A stretch of DNA of 33,906 nt, taken from the NCBI GenBank assembly GCA_050741915.1, contig JBOGEX010000028.1, positions 1-33,906 on the forward strand, read 5' to 3'. Of the stretch, positions 1 through 8,377 are shown one piece after another. Under the pieces are notes generated by a model. It searched no databases and had not been told where the DNA came from. It worked only from the letters and a program-made list of their open reading frames with translations. This DNA is from JACCTH01 sp050741915 (GTDB lineage Bacteria > Actinomycetota > Acidimicrobiia > Spongiisociales > ZC4RG35). How positions within the stretch are numbered: the first letter of the stretch is position 1; each line of letters opens with the position of its first letter. Made by a program: the position numbers and the translations under genes.

Positions 1-114
1 GCTCTGACTCCTGCGACCAAAGGGCAACCCAGCAAGCGCTATCTTCCCTGGTCAGAGGCGTTTTGTCGAGTCCCGAGTCATGGTCCGCGCCGCTGCGGCG
101 AAGGCTATTTACGT

Positions 115-127
115 CCCAGGGTTCGCA
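115..127 (-). repeat. 13-nt fragment of a dispersed ~50-bp repeat
   Basis: On the minus strand the 13 bases TGCGAACCCTGGG follow directly after the stop codon of the SirB1-like gene. The same string opens the two longer repeat copies at 13510 and 27600, the latter also just after a stop codon. The rest of the ~50-bp unit is absent here. The remaining bases 1-114 hold no gene I can support. A 7-bp inverted repeat (CTCTGAC at 2-8, GTCAGAG at 51-57) is present, but its 42-nt loop makes it weak. Confidence 0.4.
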
Positions 128-745
128 TCAGTTGAGAGCTTTGCCAGCGGCGGTGACCCACTCGAGGTTCTCGGCATCGGCAAGCTTTTCGTACCGGACC
201 CCGAGGTTCGCCAACATGCGCATAACGATCGTACGGGTGTCGACTGGGATCAGCCAGGTTGGCTCCAGGCGAGGGGGCCCGCCCATCGACTCCGCCACCA
301 GCCGAGCCGCCTCGTCCCGACCGATCGCCTCGCCGAAGTGGAACGGATCGACGAGTTGGCCAGCGGCAAACGCCAGGAAATGGCCTGGAAGGCCGACTCC
401 TTCGACCTTGATCCCCGCCCGCTTTCCCACCTCGATCCAGATCGCAGTAACCACGATCGGCAGCCCCCGGCGGGTATCTAGCACCCGATGGAGAAAGTTG
501 TTGTCGATGTGTTCGTAGTCCTCGGTGTTACCGCCGATTCCCTCCTGGATGGAGATCACCCGGCGCAACGACAAATGGGTATCACCGGAGACGGCCGCCG
601 CCATCCGATCAAGCTGTCCGAGATAGCGGAAGACATCGAGCGCGGGCTCGACGAAGGAACCCAACAGCAAGCAAACCTCCGCCAGTCGGTCGCTGTCTAC
701 CAACTGCGGCAGCCGAGCAACCCTGGCGGCGATGGCGGAAGTCAT
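128..745 (-). CDS. SirB1-like transglutaminase-fold protein
   Basis: This 205-residue protein matches the SirB1/transglutaminase-like (Transglut_core2) family. Family-typical stretches are visible in the middle: a run containing RRVISIQEGIGG (about residues 60-72), an NNFLHRVLDTRRGLPI segment (about 82-97) and GVGLPGHFLAF followed by LVDPFHFGE (about 115-140). These fit the 'short-loop/RRGIPI...GVGFPGHFL...DPF' pattern of the family. The molecular function of such proteins is not settled, so no activity is assigned. The ATG overlaps the era stop by 4 nt (ATGA), making this the last gene of the long minus-strand operon and probably translationally coupled to era. Confidence 0.8.
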   Translation of the reverse strand: MTSAIAARVARLPQLVDSDRLAEVCLLLGSFVEPALDVFRYLGQLDRMAAAVSGDTHLSLRRVISIQEGIGGNTEDYEHIDNNFLHRVLDTRRGLPIVVTAIWIEVGKRAGIKVEGVGLPGHFLAFAAGQLVDPFHFGEAIGRDEAARLVAESMGGPPRLEPTWLIPVDTRTIVMRMLANLGVRYEKLADAENLEWVTAAGKALN

Positions 746-1626
746 CGATTTCCGTAACCCAACCGGTCGAGCGAAGCCGGCCGTCGTTGCCAGTCCGCTT
801 CGACTTTCACCCGGAGAGCGAGGTGGACTCTTGTCCCCAGGAGGGACTCGAGTTCGCGCCTTGCCGCCGAGCCGGCTTCCTCCAGCATTGAACCCCCCTT
901 GCCAATGACGATTCCCTTTTGCGAGGCTCGCTCCACCAACATATCGGCATCGATTCGGACCAGCTCGTCCTCGTCCTCAATGTCTCGGAGCCGGACGTGG
1001 AGGGAATGGGGCAATTCCTCCCGCAACCGATCGAGAAACTTCTCCCGGATCAGCTCGGCAATGAGGAAGTCCTCGCTCTGATCGGTATCCATCTCGGGCG
1101 GAAACAGGGCCGGGCCCTCCCTCAGACGGGAAGAAAGCTCATCGACCAAGCCGTCTACTCCCCGGCCGGAAAAGGCGCTGACTGGTACATAGGCGTCGAA
1201 GTCCCAGCTGCCGGCAATCGAGAGTTGCTGCCCAGTTTTTTCGGGCCCGGCGGCGTCGATCTTGGTCACTGCCAATACGACCGGCTTGCCAGACTCCCCG
1301 ACTCTCTCGGCAATGAGTCGGTCACCGGGACCGATCGCTTGGGTGGCATCGATGAGAAAGCAGTTGACGTCAGCGTCCGCCAGGCTGCCGTAGACCAGCC
1401 GATTGAGCCGGTTGCCGAGTTCGGCCTTGGGTTTGTGAAGACCAGGCGTGTCGACCAGCACCATTTGCCACTTCCCCCCGGCATCGTTGACGACGCCCCG
1501 GATTAGCGACCGCGTCGTCTGCGGGCGGATGGAGGTGATCGAGATCTTGCGACCGACGAGACGGTTGACCAGAGTCGATTTCCCGACGTTGGGGCGGCCG
1601 ACCAACGTCACCACCCCGGACCGCAT
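742..1626 (-). CDS. era: GTPase Era
   Basis: Era is an essential GTPase that binds the 3' end of 16S rRNA and assists 30S assembly. The 294-residue product has the P-loop GRPNVGKS at residues 9-16, a switch-region TTR, the G3 motif DTPG, the G4 motif TKID and a C-terminal KH domain containing GIVIGKGGS. Length is normal for the family. The ATG at 1626 is chosen because it lies just before the G1 strand and follows a GGGAG ribosome-binding sequence; the open frame extends further upstream only as an out-of-frame shadow of the preceding gene. It lies 16 nt after the CNNM/CorC-type gene and overlaps the SirB1-like gene by 4 nt. The ybeY-corC-era order is a classic ribosome-maturation cluster. 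Confidence 0.97.
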   Translation of the reverse strand: MRSGVVTLVGRPNVGKSTLVNRLVGRKISITSIRPQTTRSLIRGVVNDAGGKWQMVLVDTPGLHKPKAELGNRLNRLVYGSLADADVNCFLIDATQAIGPGDRLIAERVGESGKPVVLAVTKIDAAGPEKTGQQLSIAGSWDFDAYVPVSAFSGRGVDGLVDELSSRLREGPALFPPEMDTDQSEDFLIAELIREKFLDRLREELPHSLHVRLRDIEDEDELVRIDADMLVERASQKGIVIGKGGSMLEEAGSAARRELESLLGTRVHLALRVKVEADWQRRPASLDRLGYGNR

Positions 1627-1642
1627 CAATCGACCGCTCCCA

Positions 1643-2812
1643 TCAGGCCCGTCGCGCCAGCACCGAGGAGACCCGCCTGCCCTGGAGCCGATCGACTTCG
1701 AGTTCGAGGCCACAGATCTCGAAGCGTTCGCCTTCCTCGGGCACTCGGCCGGCCAAGCCCAGTACGAGCCCGGCGACGGTGTCCCATTCCTCGTCCGGAA
1801 GCTCCACAGAGAACGCATCACCCAGAGCTTGGACTTCGAGGCGCCCGTCGGCGCGATAAACCCCGTCCGCCACCGGTTCGAGGAGTTCTTCCTCGGGGTC
1901 ATGCTCGTCGGCGATCTCACCCACCAACTCCTCGAGAAGATCTTCGATGGAAACGAGTCCGGTGATGTCCCCGTACTCATCGACCACCATCGCCAGATGG
2001 GTCTTCTGCGACTGCATCTCGCGGAGGAGGTCTGATGCCCGCTTGTTCTCCGGTATGAAGGAGATCTCTCGCACGAATCCATGGAGGCGCCCCACCTCCT
2101 GCCCGGCTGCGTGAGCACCGAGGACGTCCTTCGTCAGCACCACCCCGGTCACGTCGCCCCCAGGGCCGATCACCGGGTAGCGGGAATGTCCGTGCTGATT
2201 CGAGAGCGCAACCAACTCTCCGATGTCGGCGTTGGCGTCGATTGTGACCATGTCTTGGCGCGGGACCATCACTTCCCGGACGATGGTGTCGGTGAACTCG
2301 AGCACCGAATCGATCAGCTCCCGCTCCTCCTCCTCTTCGACGGTGCCGTTCTCGGCGGGAATCTCCTCGGCCTCGGTCGCGTCGTCGGCGATGAACTCGT
2401 TGGCGGCCGTTCCGAAACGCACCATCGGACTCAGGATGGGAGCGAGCGAATACGCAAGCGAACCCGCCCGGGCCCGCCCGAAACCCCGGGCCAGGAAGTC
2501 GCCGATGACCCAACAAAGGACCACGGGAATGGCCAAACGCCAGATCAGCGCCAGTCCCTCCACACCGTCGGTGAAGATCCACACCATCGGGGCCAATGCG
2601 GCGAGGAGAAGCAAGGACTGCACCGCGTTGATCGATGGGTGCAACAGATCTCGTTCTTCGAGCAGCCGAGCTATGGAGTCGGCGCCGCGCTTGCCGTCGG
2701 CCGCGGCCCGGAGGGCGTCGGCACGGTTGGTGCGAATCGCCGAAGTGAGGCCGGCGCGGAGGGCGGCGGCCAGGGCGAGGGTGGCAATGGAAAAGACTAT
2801 GGCGACGATCAA
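1643..2812 (-). CDS. CNNM/CorC (hemolysin-family) membrane CBS protein
   Basis: This 389-residue protein has an N-terminal membrane region of the CNNM (DUF21) type with about three to four hydrophobic segments within residues 1-140. An acidic linker (EEEEER, about 165) follows, then a CBS pair containing VREVMVPRQDMV and SRYPVIGPGGDVTGVV, a second CBS around MVVDEYGDITGLVSIEDLLEEL, and a C-terminal CorC/HlyC domain. The family is linked to Mg2+ or Co2+ handling and was historically called hemolysin. The start is TTG, overlapping the ybeY stop as TTGA, so translation is probably coupled. Its place between ybeY and era is the standard context for this protein. Confidence 0.9.
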   Translation of the reverse strand: MIVAIVFSIATLALAAALRAGLTSAIRTNRADALRAAADGKRGADSIARLLEERDLLHPSINAVQSLLLLAALAPMVWIFTDGVEGLALIWRLAIPVVLCWVIGDFLARGFGRARAGSLAYSLAPILSPMVRFGTAANEFIADDATEAEEIPAENGTVEEEEERELIDSVLEFTDTIVREVMVPRQDMVTIDANADIGELVALSNQHGHSRYPVIGPGGDVTGVVLTKDVLGAHAAGQEVGRLHGFVREISFIPENKRASDLLREMQSQKTHLAMVVDEYGDITGLVSIEDLLEELVGEIADEHDPEEELLEPVADGVYRADGRLEVQALGDAFSVELPDEEWDTVAGLVLGLAGRVPEEGERFEICGLELEVDRLQGRRVSSVLARRA

Positions 2813-3276
2813 CGGCGGGTGATTCCCTGGGCTTTGAGGATGATTCGCTCCCGATGCTCCATCGCGGCGGCTTCTTCCGCGGTCTCATGGTCGTAGCCAA
2901 GCAAGTGAAGGACGCCGTGTGTCGTCATCAGCGCCACTTCGTCAAGGAATGAAACGCCGAAGACGTCCGCCTGCCGGCGGATGTAGTCGGGGGCGATAAC
3001 GATGTCGCCGAGAAGCTGAGGAGGTCCCTCGATGTGAAACGGTGGCGTTAAACCCGGCTGCATATCGTCGAGTGGAAAGCTCAGCACATCCGTGGGCGTC
3101 TTCTTGCCTAAAGCAGTGCCGTTCAAATGTGCCATCTCCGCATCGGTGACAACAGTGATCGACAGCTCCGAGTTGGTTGGGTATCCCTCGGCGAGAAGTG
3201 CCTGCTCGGCCCAGCGCCGCAGCGACTCCGGGTCGATGTCAGACGATCCGTGTTTGTCCTCTACCTCGATCTCCAT
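2809..3276 (-). CDS. ybeY: endoribonuclease YbeY (rRNA maturation factor)
   Basis: YbeY is a zinc-dependent single-strand endoribonuclease involved in 16S rRNA 3'-end maturation and ribosome quality control. The 155-residue protein carries the family zinc motif as HGVLHLLGYDH near residue 120, corresponding to HGxLHLxGyDH, and the conserved TDVLSFPLD segment near residue 62. Length is normal. The ATG shares one base with the pgpH stop (TGATG), and its own stop overlaps the next gene by 4 nt. It sits in the phoH-pgpH-ybeY-corC-era series. Confidence 0.96.
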   Translation of the reverse strand: MEIEVEDKHGSSDIDPESLRRWAEQALLAEGYPTNSELSITVVTDAEMAHLNGTALGKKTPTDVLSFPLDDMQPGLTPPFHIEGPPQLLGDIVIAPDYIRRQADVFGVSFLDEVALMTTHGVLHLLGYDHETAEEAAAMEHRERIILKAQGITRR

Positions 3277-5783
3277 CAGGAACCGGGGAAGTTCGGGTAC
3301 TGAATGCGTTGGTGATAGTGACCCACCAGTGCTTCGAGGAACGAACGGCGGGTCCGGGTAAGTTGGGCCAGGGTGAGTGAGCAGTCGGATAGCTGGCCGT
3401 CGTTGACCTTCTCATCCACCACCCGATTTACGACCTTCTCAATCGCCTCGGGAGTGGGCTCCTCCTCCTGGAAGACAGCCCGGCAGGCGGCCTCCAACGA
3501 GTCCGCCAGCATCACGATCGCCATCTCGGCTGATCGAGGCTTGTGGCCGACGTGGCGGAAGTCGGCCGGATCGACGGCCTCGTCCCCTTCGGTCCGGCGG
3601 GCCTTCTCGTAAAAGTAACGCATGATCCCGTCGCCGTGATGGGTCACGATCGCTTCCGCCACCTCGGTTGGAATCTTGAACCGGCGAGCGAGGTCAACAC
3701 CCTCGGTCACGTGTCGACGGATCATCGCCACTGACTGCCGGGGATCGAGGTCGTCGTGGGGGTTGGAGGCGCCGAACTGATTCTCGATAAAGAAGGTGGG
3801 GTTGGCCGTCTTCCCCAGGTCGTGGTAGTAGGCGGCGGCCCGCGCCAGCAATGGATTCGCTCCCACCGCCCGGGCGGCGGCATCGGCCAGGGTTCCCACC
3901 ATCAGCGAATGGTTGAACGTGCCAAACGCTTCCTCTTGTAGCCGAACGAGGGCGGCGTGATTGCGATCGGTCAGTTCGAGCAGGCGCAGATTGGTCGTGA
4001 TGTCGAAAGCGTTCTCGAAGAACTGCAGGGCGGCCAGTCCCAGCAGAGCAGTGAGGACCGAGATTCCGGCGGCGAGGGCGCCGGCACCGGCCACGGTTTC
4101 CCAGGCATTCTGATCCGGGGTGGTGTGAAAGAACCAGGCGACGCTTGCGGCGATCAGGCTCACCGTGGCGGACGCGGCAAGCACCGCCCGGCGATAGGCG
4201 CCCTGGGTGGAAAGCGAGGAGACGAAACCGACCGGAACCATGGTCGACATTGCCGCATAGGCCGCCAGCCCCGGATCGCGGGTGCCGGCAGCCACCAGAA
4301 CGGACATCGCTAAAGCCATCACTGCGGCGACCCGCGAATCGAATAACACAGTGGTCATCAGCCCGAAGATCACGGTGGGGACGAGATACCAACCTGCCAC
4401 CTCGTTGAGGCCCGCCTGCGCCTCGATCGTGAGCCGCACCGCCCCGGCGGCGAGGACGACCAGGAGCCCGAGCAACGCGGCCATTCGCGGGCGGTTCCAG
4501 AACTCCTGACGGAACCGCGCCAGATAAAAGCCGATCGAAGCCACCATCGCCCCTAGAACCGCCAAGAGTCCCGCCGACTGCCCGGTCTCGGCCAGCGAGG
4601 CGGCGCGGGTGGCACGAATGGCGTCGATCATGAACTGGTCCAGGCGATCGCCTTCGTCGGCGATGGTCTCATTGGCGAGGATTGTCTCGGTGATGTCCTC
4701 GACTCCGGCCCGCGCCTCTTGCCTCTCTCGTTCGGTGGCGTCGGGGTTGAAGACGTAGTTGGCTCGAACTGCGCTGGAGACAATGTCGGCTGCCGCCTCC
4801 TGGGCGAGAGGATCGGCGGTGGCAGCAATCAGAACGAGCGGCGGATTGGCAATGATGTCATTGCGAACCTGGCCCAGGTTCTCGCTCGTGACTCGCTCTC
4901 TGAAAACGTCGTTCAGCTGGCGCTGGGCGCTCTCGTTGATGGCGGCCAGCCAGTTTTGCTCGGCTAACGCCGTCCGGACCACATCACCCGAGGCATATGC
5001 CACCAGGGTGTCGACCGTCGCTGGCTTGAGATTGGCGTCCAGCTCTCGCAGCTCTTCGACCTGAACATCGGCCGTACGCACTGCTGGCCGGTATCCAACC
5101 GGAACCGAGAAGCAATTTCCTTCCTCGCACTCGATGCTTTGCAGATCGTTGCTACTCGACAGAGTTAGGGCCTCGGGAAACTCGGGGTCGCTGCCATCCA
5201 CCGCCACGAATGCAGGCAAGATCGATGCCTGCGCCTGCCAGGTGCCGTTGCTCTGGCTCTCGGCCATCCCAATCTGGGTGCCGTTCTCGTCATAGACGAG
5301 GACACTGATCCCGCCCAGGCCCCGGTCGACCGAGTCTGCCGTGAACACCGAATCGACATCGGCGTCAAGAAAGACCTGTCCTGATACGGCGTAGATCTCA
5401 GTCGAAGCTACGGACGTGGTGGAGGCGCCGTCAGTCGTGGTCGCAATCTGGTCGGGCTGCCGGAGCCTCGGAACGGGAGCCGCATGGTCGATGGTCCCGG
5501 CGGCGGCGGCCGCCATGATTTCTTCGATCGCAGAGACCCCGGCTTCCTCCGCCCCCACGTCGCGGGACAGCTGATCTGCAACTTCGTTGACCGCCTCGAC
5601 TCGGGCTTCCTCGGTAGCCTCTTCGTTGACTACCTCGGCCGTCTGTTGGGCGACATAGTCCCGTGTCGCCACCTGGCCCGGGGCGAGAGTCGACCGCTCA
5701 GAATCGCCGAGCGAGAGCAGCCACCAGGAGCCCACGGCGGTGGCGATCAGAATCGAAAAGCGGACGATGTTGGCGCGGTTCAT
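3276..5783 (-). CDS. pgpH: PgpH/YqfF-type 7TM-HD cyclic-di-AMP phosphodiesterase with SdrD-B-like insert
   Basis: The 835-residue membrane protein has an N-terminal signal-anchor helix (about 8-25), a large extracellular domain (about 30-395), a seven-helix membrane region (about 402-590) and a cytoplasmic HD domain. Likely metal ligands are in NHSL (about 624), YYHDLGK (about 652), the RRHV segment (about 690) and THHGDG (about 714). Related proteins hydrolyse c-di-AMP. Residues about 130-230 form an insertion with the look of an SdrD-B/prealbumin-like domain: VSGQVFLDADVDSVF followed by GLGGISVLVYDENGT. It lengthens the protein relative to the ~710-residue Bacillus homologue. The ATG overlaps the phoH stop (ATGA), and its stop shares a base with the ybeY start. 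That c-di-AMP is the substrate is inferred from the family. Confidence 0.9.
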   Translation of the reverse strand: MNRANIVRFSILIATAVGSWWLLSLGDSERSTLAPGQVATRDYVAQQTAEVVNEEATEEARVEAVNEVADQLSRDVGAEEAGVSAIEEIMAAAAAGTIDHAAPVPRLRQPDQIATTTDGASTTSVASTEIYAVSGQVFLDADVDSVFTADSVDRGLGGISVLVYDENGTQIGMAESQSNGTWQAQASILPAFVAVDGSDPEFPEALTLSSSNDLQSIECEEGNCFSVPVGYRPAVRTADVQVEELRELDANLKPATVDTLVAYASGDVVRTALAEQNWLAAINESAQRQLNDVFRERVTSENLGQVRNDIIANPPLVLIAATADPLAQEAAADIVSSAVRANYVFNPDATERERQEARAGVEDITETILANETIADEGDRLDQFMIDAIRATRAASLAETGQSAGLLAVLGAMVASIGFYLARFRQEFWNRPRMAALLGLLVVLAAGAVRLTIEAQAGLNEVAGWYLVPTVIFGLMTTVLFDSRVAAVMALAMSVLVAAGTRDPGLAAYAAMSTMVPVGFVSSLSTQGAYRRAVLAASATVSLIAASVAWFFHTTPDQNAWETVAGAGALAAGISVLTALLGLAALQFFENAFDITTNLRLLELTDRNHAALVRLQEEAFGTFNHSLMVGTLADAAARAVGANPLLARAAAYYHDLGKTANPTFFIENQFGASNPHDDLDPRQSVAMIRRHVTEGVDLARRFKIPTEVAEAIVTHHGDGIMRYFYEKARRTEGDEAVDPADFRHVGHKPRSAEMAIVMLADSLEAACRAVFQEEEPTPEAIEKVVNRVVDEKVNDGQLSDCSLTLAQLTRTRRSFLEALVGHYHQRIQYPNFPGS

Positions 5784-6748
5784 CGTCCGTCCCCTTCGAA
5801 ACGGGAGTAGGCGTCGACGATGGCGGCCACGATCCGGTGCCGAACCACGTCCTTCGAGGACAACTCGATGAAGGCGACCCCGGGAATTCCTTTGAGAATC
5901 CGGCGAACCGTTTCAAGACCCGAAGTCTTCTGGGCGGGAAGATCGGTCTGCGTTACATCACCCGTGACGACCATCTTTGAGTTGAACCCGAGCCTGGTCA
6001 AGAACATCTTCATCTGCTCAGGCGAGGTGTTTTGCGCTTCGTCAAGGATGACGCAGGCGTCGTTGAGGGTGCGTCCCCGCATGTAGGCCAGCGGGGCGAT
6101 TTCGATCGTTCCCTTTTCGGTGAGTCGAGCGGTCTCCTCAGGGCCTAGCATGTCCCAGAGGGCGTCATAGAGCGGCCGCAAGTAGGGATCAATCTTGGCA
6201 AATAGATCTCCGGGCAAAAACCCGAGCCGTTCGCCTGCCTCCACTGCTGGTCGGGTGAGGATGATGCGACGCACGGCCCCGGAGGCCAGGGCTTCGACCG
6301 CCACGGCCATCGCCAGATAGGTCTTACCGGTCCCGGCCGGTCCGATTGCGAATGTGACCGTGTTCTCGCGGACCGCATTGATGTATCGGTGCTGGCCGTG
6401 GGTCTTGGGTCGAACCAGCTTTCCCCGCCCCACGGCGACGCCGTCGGAGAGGATCCCAGCGGGACTTGGCACCGACGCCCGCACCATCCCCACAATCTGC
6501 TCGAGCCGTTGGATGTCGAGACGCTCACCCTCCTGAATGAGGATCAGCAACTCATCGAGGACGGTGCGCACTTCCTCCACCTCGGGAGCGGGACCGGAGA
6601 GCGACACCTCGTTCCCGCGCGCCACCATCACCACCGTTGGGAAGGCGGCTTCCAGCGCCTTGAAGTTGGCGTCCGCTTGCCCGAGTAAGTCGAGCATCAG
6701 ATGGTTCGAGGGGACGCGCAAGCGTTCTTCGACGAGGTCGGGAGTCAC
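5780..6748 (-). CDS. phoH: PhoH-family ATPase
   Basis: The 322-residue protein matches the PhoH-like (PhoH/YbeZ) P-loop ATPases. It has an N-terminal KH-like region (about 20-75) and the ATPase core with Walker A GPAGTGKT (about 135) and Walker B VILDEAQN (about 233), plus the VTGDVTQTDLP segment typical of the family. Proteins of this group are predicted RNA helicase/nucleotidase partners of YbeY. A GTG start at 6748 gives the expected length and follows a TATAAT promoter-like sequence about 30 bases upstream. The stop overlaps the pgpH start as ATGA. Confidence 0.94.
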   Translation of the reverse strand: MTPDLVEERLRVPSNHLMLDLLGQADANFKALEAAFPTVVMVARGNEVSLSGPAPEVEEVRTVLDELLILIQEGERLDIQRLEQIVGMVRASVPSPAGILSDGVAVGRGKLVRPKTHGQHRYINAVRENTVTFAIGPAGTGKTYLAMAVAVEALASGAVRRIILTRPAVEAGERLGFLPGDLFAKIDPYLRPLYDALWDMLGPEETARLTEKGTIEIAPLAYMRGRTLNDACVILDEAQNTSPEQMKMFLTRLGFNSKMVVTGDVTQTDLPAQKTSGLETVRRILKGIPGVAFIELSSKDVVRHRIVAAIVDAYSRFEGDGR

Positions 6749-6777
6749 GGCAGATGTGCCACCGATAGCAAGCGTGA

Positions 6778-6783
6778 ATTATA
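6778..6783 (-). promoter_or_regulatory. -10-like TATAAT upstream of phoH
   Basis: A perfect TATAAT lies on the minus strand 29 bases before the phoH GTG, in the gap between the HIT gene and phoH. I see no good -35 hexamer at 16-18 bases. The position downstream of a strong hairpin suggests that phoH-pgpH-ybeY-corC-era can be transcribed on its own. Confidence 0.45.
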
Positions 6784-6807
6784 CGGCGTGTAATTCTTGG
6801 TTCTCGC

Positions 6808-6841
6808 GCATCGATCGCGGCCCCGAGGCCGCAATCGATGC
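6808..6841 (-). terminator. strong hairpin after the HIT gene
   Basis: The arms GCATCGAT-C-GCGGCC (6808-6822) and GGCCGC-A-ATCGATGC (6827-6841) pair over 14 bp with one C/A mismatch around a CCGA loop. It starts 20 bases past the HIT stop on the minus strand. No run of U follows, so it would be a non-canonical terminator or a processing stem that separates BldD-like/HIT from phoH. Confidence 0.55.
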
Positions 6842-6861
6842 GTAGAAAGACGGGTCAAGGT

Positions 6862-7209
6862 TCAGCCGGGAGGCCAGGTGAACTGACGACCGGCCAAAAA
6901 GTGGAGATGGAGGTGATGGACAGATTGTCCACCCTCGTCTCCAATGTTCGTAACGAGTCTCCAACCGTTGGGGAAGTCGCGTCCGAGTTGTCGTGCCACC
7001 CTGGCCAGGTCGGTCCACACCTCTTTCGCTTCTGGTTCGCTTATATCAAGGTCGTCCATCGATGCGATATGGGTCTTGGGGACGATGAGGATGTGGGATG
7101 GAGCGACGGGTCGAACGTCGCGAAAAGCGAGCGAACGGTCGGTCTCTGTCACCTTGTCGGCAGGAATTTCGCCCGCGACCAGCCGACAGAACAAGCAGTC
7201 CGAACCCAC
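6862..7209 (-). CDS. HIT-family nucleotide-binding hydrolase
   Basis: The 115-residue histidine-triad protein resembles HINT-type enzymes that hydrolyse AMP-linked phosphoramidates or similar nucleotides. It has the N-terminal CLFCRLVAGEIPA element typical of the family (two cysteines of a possible zinc site at residues 5 and 8) and the catalytic triad run SVHHLHLHFLAGR near residue 100. Length is normal. The GTG start lies 3 bases after the stop of the BldD-like regulator, so they share a transcript; the pairing may matter for regulation, but its role is unknown. Confidence 0.93.
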   Translation of the reverse strand: MGSDCLFCRLVAGEIPADKVTETDRSLAFRDVRPVAPSHILIVPKTHIASMDDLDISEPEAKEVWTDLARVARQLGRDFPNGWRLVTNIGDEGGQSVHHLHLHFLAGRQFTWPPG

Positions 7210-7212
7210 TAT

Positions 7213-7656
7213 CTACTCGAGCTGGGCGAGGACCTGGCGCAACGTGTTGCGATCGGAGCGGACGAGAGCTGCCAGCAATTCGAGGTCGGCCTGGCGAACG
7301 GTCATGTCGCCCGAGCCACCTCGGCGCCGCATCTGAATGGCGACCAAAAAGCGGTCGATGACCTCCGAGACATCCTGGTCCACGCCCCCGACGGCGTCGA
7401 GATCGATGCTGACGTTCTCCTCCTCCGAGTCACTGTCCTCCGACAGCGGAATCAGGTGGGCAACGTCGACCCGGTAGAGGGAAGCCAGGCGGTGCAGTCG
7501 TTGGACCGAGATCGCCCTTTCGCCTCGCTCGTAGGCGCCCAGCACCGACGAGCGGAACTCTGAGTCCGAGCGCTTCTCGACTTCTTGCAGCGACCAACCG
7601 CGATGACGGCGAGCTGCCCGGAGTCGCTCGCCCAATAGCTTGTCAAACCTGTCCAA
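7213..7656 (-). CDS. BldD-like XRE-family regulator
   Basis: The 147-residue protein has an N-terminal helix-turn-helix (about residues 6-70) very similar to actinobacterial BldD-type regulators: LGERLRAARRHRGWSLQEVE and VLGAYERGERAISVQRLHRL. The C-terminal part resembles the BldD effector domain. BldD binds cyclic di-GMP through an RxD-X8-RxxD signature. Here RQAD (121-124) fits the second half, but the position of the first half reads RRR, so the aspartate is missing and ligand binding is doubtful. The start is TTG, supported by a strong AGGAGG ribosome-binding site 10 bases upstream. It lies 52 bases after rsmE and heads a pair with the HIT gene. Confidence 0.85.
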   Translation of the reverse strand: MDRFDKLLGERLRAARRHRGWSLQEVEKRSDSEFRSSVLGAYERGERAISVQRLHRLASLYRVDVAHLIPLSEDSDSEEENVSIDLDAVGGVDQDVSEVIDRFLVAIQMRRRGGSGDMTVRQADLELLAALVRSDRNTLRQVLAQLE

Positions 7657-7708
7657 TGCTCTCTCGCCTCCTGGCCCGAGACGCTACCACGGAGAGTGGC
7701 GACGTGAA

Positions 7709-8377
7709 CTAGTCACCCGCAAAATTCGTGCAGTAACTACTCACTGCCAGTGTCGCCGCCATCACCGCGGTCTCGGTGCGAAGAATGTTGCGCCCCAGCG
7801 AAAGACGTGGCCATTCAGGGGGCAACTCATCCTCGGCCCAGCCTCCCTCGGGTCCCACCACCACTCTCAGTGGGGGAGGCACGCCGAGACGCTCGCCGGC
7901 GGGATCGGCCACCACCGTCGTGCGCCCAGATTCGAGGTCGGCGGGATCGATCCAGTCGTTCTCGACGACAGTCAGCCAGGCCCCTTGGCTTTGCTCGAGG
8001 GCGGCTCTCGCCCAGTCCCCCGCCCTGACCAAAAGGCTGCGCCGGGCGTTCCCGAAGCGGGATCGGAGCCAGCTAATCCGCCTCACCTCGAGCTCGGCTG
8101 CCTTCTCGACCAAAAAACGAATCCGGTCCCGCTCGTGCGGGGGCGCTACCGCAATCTCAAGATCGATGGGCGGTCCCACGGTCCTCTCCTCGCCGCGGGC
8201 GACATAAGTCGGGCCAAGCTCACCCGATCCTGTGAGTCCTCTCCCATCGGTGTAGGTGACCCGTGTGCCCGAACTCAAGCGCCGGGCCCTGAACAGATGA
8301 TTCACCTGATCGGAAGCGAGTTCGATCGTTTCCTCGCCCCATGGAGGAGCCAGGAACAGGTGAGGAGTGTGGGGCAC
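7709..8377 (-). CDS. rsmE: 16S rRNA m3U1498 methyltransferase RsmE
   Basis: RsmE methylates N3 of U1498 in 16S rRNA using S-adenosylmethionine. The 222-residue product has the N-terminal PUA-like region (SDQVNHLFRARRL near 22) and the SPOUT-domain motifs VVGPEGGWAEDEL (about 172) and LGRNILRTETA (about 193), which form the knot and SAM site. Length is slightly short of the usual ~240. The GTG start directly abuts the dnaJ stop (TAGGTG), so it belongs to the hrcA-dnaJ-rsmE operon. Confidence 0.94.
   Translation of the reverse strand: MPHTPHLFLAPPWGEETIELASDQVNHLFRARRLSSGTRVTYTDGRGLTGSGELGPTYVARGEERTVGPPIDLEIAVAPPHERDRIRFLVEKAAELEVRRISWLRSRFGNARRSLLVRAGDWARAALEQSQGAWLTVVENDWIDPADLESGRTTVVADPAGERLGVPPPLRVVVGPEGGWAEDELPPEWPRLSLGRNILRTETAVMAATLAVSSYCTNFAGD

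Noticed and set aside
2..57. Possible hairpin or terminator at the left edge
   Set aside because: Only 7 bp pair around a 42-base loop, with no U run placed to fit either strand; noted but not called.
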